Below, piece after piece: positions 63,447 to 64,000 of a DNA stretch of 64,000 nucleotides. Source of the stretch: an uncultured Lachnospiraceae bacterium. GTDB taxonomy: Bacteria > Bacillota > Clostridia > Lachnospirales > Lachnospiraceae. Made by a program: the position numbers and the translations under genes. Below the pieces are notes generated by a model that searched no databases, was not told the DNA's origin, and saw nothing but the letters and a program-made list of their open reading frames with translations. Numbering within the stretch: position 1 is the stretch's first letter; every line of letters begins with the position of its first letter. The stretch spans positions 1-64,000 of the forward strand of contig CAJTYJ010000013.1 in assembly GCA_910583895.1 (NCBI GenBank), read 5' to 3'.

Positions 63447-64000
63447 TAATCAGTTCCTCCACAATTTTAAAATCTATCCACAATAATAATACATAATTTA
63501 TACTTCTCTTTTTCAACTTAATCTTTCACCAGAATTTCCACACAACTCTATAGTCCCACATTTCCGCATCAATACCATACCAGCCAAACCAGGAACCAGT
63601 GATTTTCTGGCTCTTGATTTGGCTTTTGCTTGTCCTATGTATCAATCACTTTTAATATTTTCTAATATAAATGGATTTCTTTTTTCTCCAAGAGTTTTTA
63701 TTTCAACTGCTGTACCTTTCATAGACGCTTATAATACGACTGCTCTATCATGAACACGTTGATATTCCATTCTTTCATGTAATGGCATATTATTTAAAGA
63801 TTTTGTATTTTTATTGATTCTGTTTAATTCTGTCATCGCTTTTCTCACATATTTCCTGAAATGCTTCTGCATTATGTGGCAATAAATTATCTACAACTCT
63901 CATAAACTCCATTCTCCTCAAAAATCTCTACAATTTACACATCACTCATATCTTCTCTTTTTATTTTTTACATTACCCAAAATTTCCATAATCCTACAAA
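63447..64000. other. Element sequence with short relic ORFs
   Basis: No complete gene is seen in these 554 AT-rich bases. On the minus strand are three short frames: 63811-63903 (30 residues, good GAGGAG site, MRVVDNLLPHNAEAFQ...), 63729-63836 (35 residues, MTELNRINKN...) and 63642-63722 (26 residues, MKGTAVEIKTLGEKR...). The last two share one frame, separated by a single TAA. They look like a decayed or overlapping set of small genes. Confidence 0.35.

Larger units (their letters stand above)
52403..64000. mobile_element. AT-rich integrated element (decayed prophage), continues past the window
   Basis: From the dac junction to the window end the base composition becomes clearly AT-rich and the content changes to a large serine recombinase, phage tail tape-measure remnants, a small HTH gene and unknown genes. 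The recombinase next to the junction marks one end. Tail genes normally found between the tape measure and an integrase are missing, so the element has lost sequence. Because the dac 5' half is absent, the far end must lie beyond 64000. Confidence 0.85.

Overview
The window looks like a chromosomal segment of a spore-forming, anaerobic, Gram-positive member of the Clostridia, most likely a Lachnospiraceae-type gut bacterium. Support comes from an alpha/beta small acid-soluble spore protein and GerW, a chemoreceptor, a complete six-gene Rnf complex, a sodium-pumping decarboxylase operon, and Firmicutes gene order (rpmB-yloU-yloV-recG, cmk-ispH-rpsA, scpA-scpB). Most genes lie on the minus strand. 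No rRNA, tRNA or CRISPR array was recognised.

Layout. 1-9.6 kb: partial gap, a PHP phosphatase, a spore protein, recG, a fatty-acid-kinase-like protein, an Asp23 protein, rpmB, gerW and a NUDIX hydrolase. 9.7-14.0 kb: a surface-glycan module (polytopic membrane protein divergent from a GT2 glycosyltransferase, an FdtB-type aminotransferase and an FdtA-type ketoisomerase). 14.0-24.2 kb: an elongation or division pair (class B PBP and RodA/FtsW), a U32 peptidase, zapA, ruvAB, a NusG-II protein, an AEC transporter and a DUF554 protein. 24.4-31.1 kb: a chemoreceptor and rnfCDGEAB. 31.3-38.2 kb: cmk-ispH-rpsA, a BaiN-like flavoprotein and the AmmeMemoRadiSam genes. 38.6-39.7 kb: an acyltransferase with a poly-G promoter. 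40-45.3 kb: a five-gene biotin-dependent Na+ decarboxylase/transcarboxylase operon. 45.6-52.4 kb: a cytosolic BMP-fold fusion, two metallophosphoesterases, two D-Ala-D-Ala carboxypeptidases and scpAB.

From about 52.4 kb to the window end lies an AT-rich integrated element. A large serine recombinase sits against the broken 5' side of a dac gene, so the element split that gene. Next comes a decayed tail tape-measure gene with one frameshift and two in-frame stops, a small HTH gene and a large unknown protein with a possible sigma-factor-like N-terminus.

The most unusual content is intergenic. A 13-base G tract fills the -35/-10 spacer of the acyltransferase promoter (candidate phase variation). 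Two tandem arrays with 103 and 105 bp units lie in the leaders of cmk and of the AmmeMemoRadiSam gene; they share end sequences and a similar two-hairpin fold although the middles differ. There are also dispersed palindromic elements and a probable 5' fragment of a group II intron directly after an intrinsic terminator.
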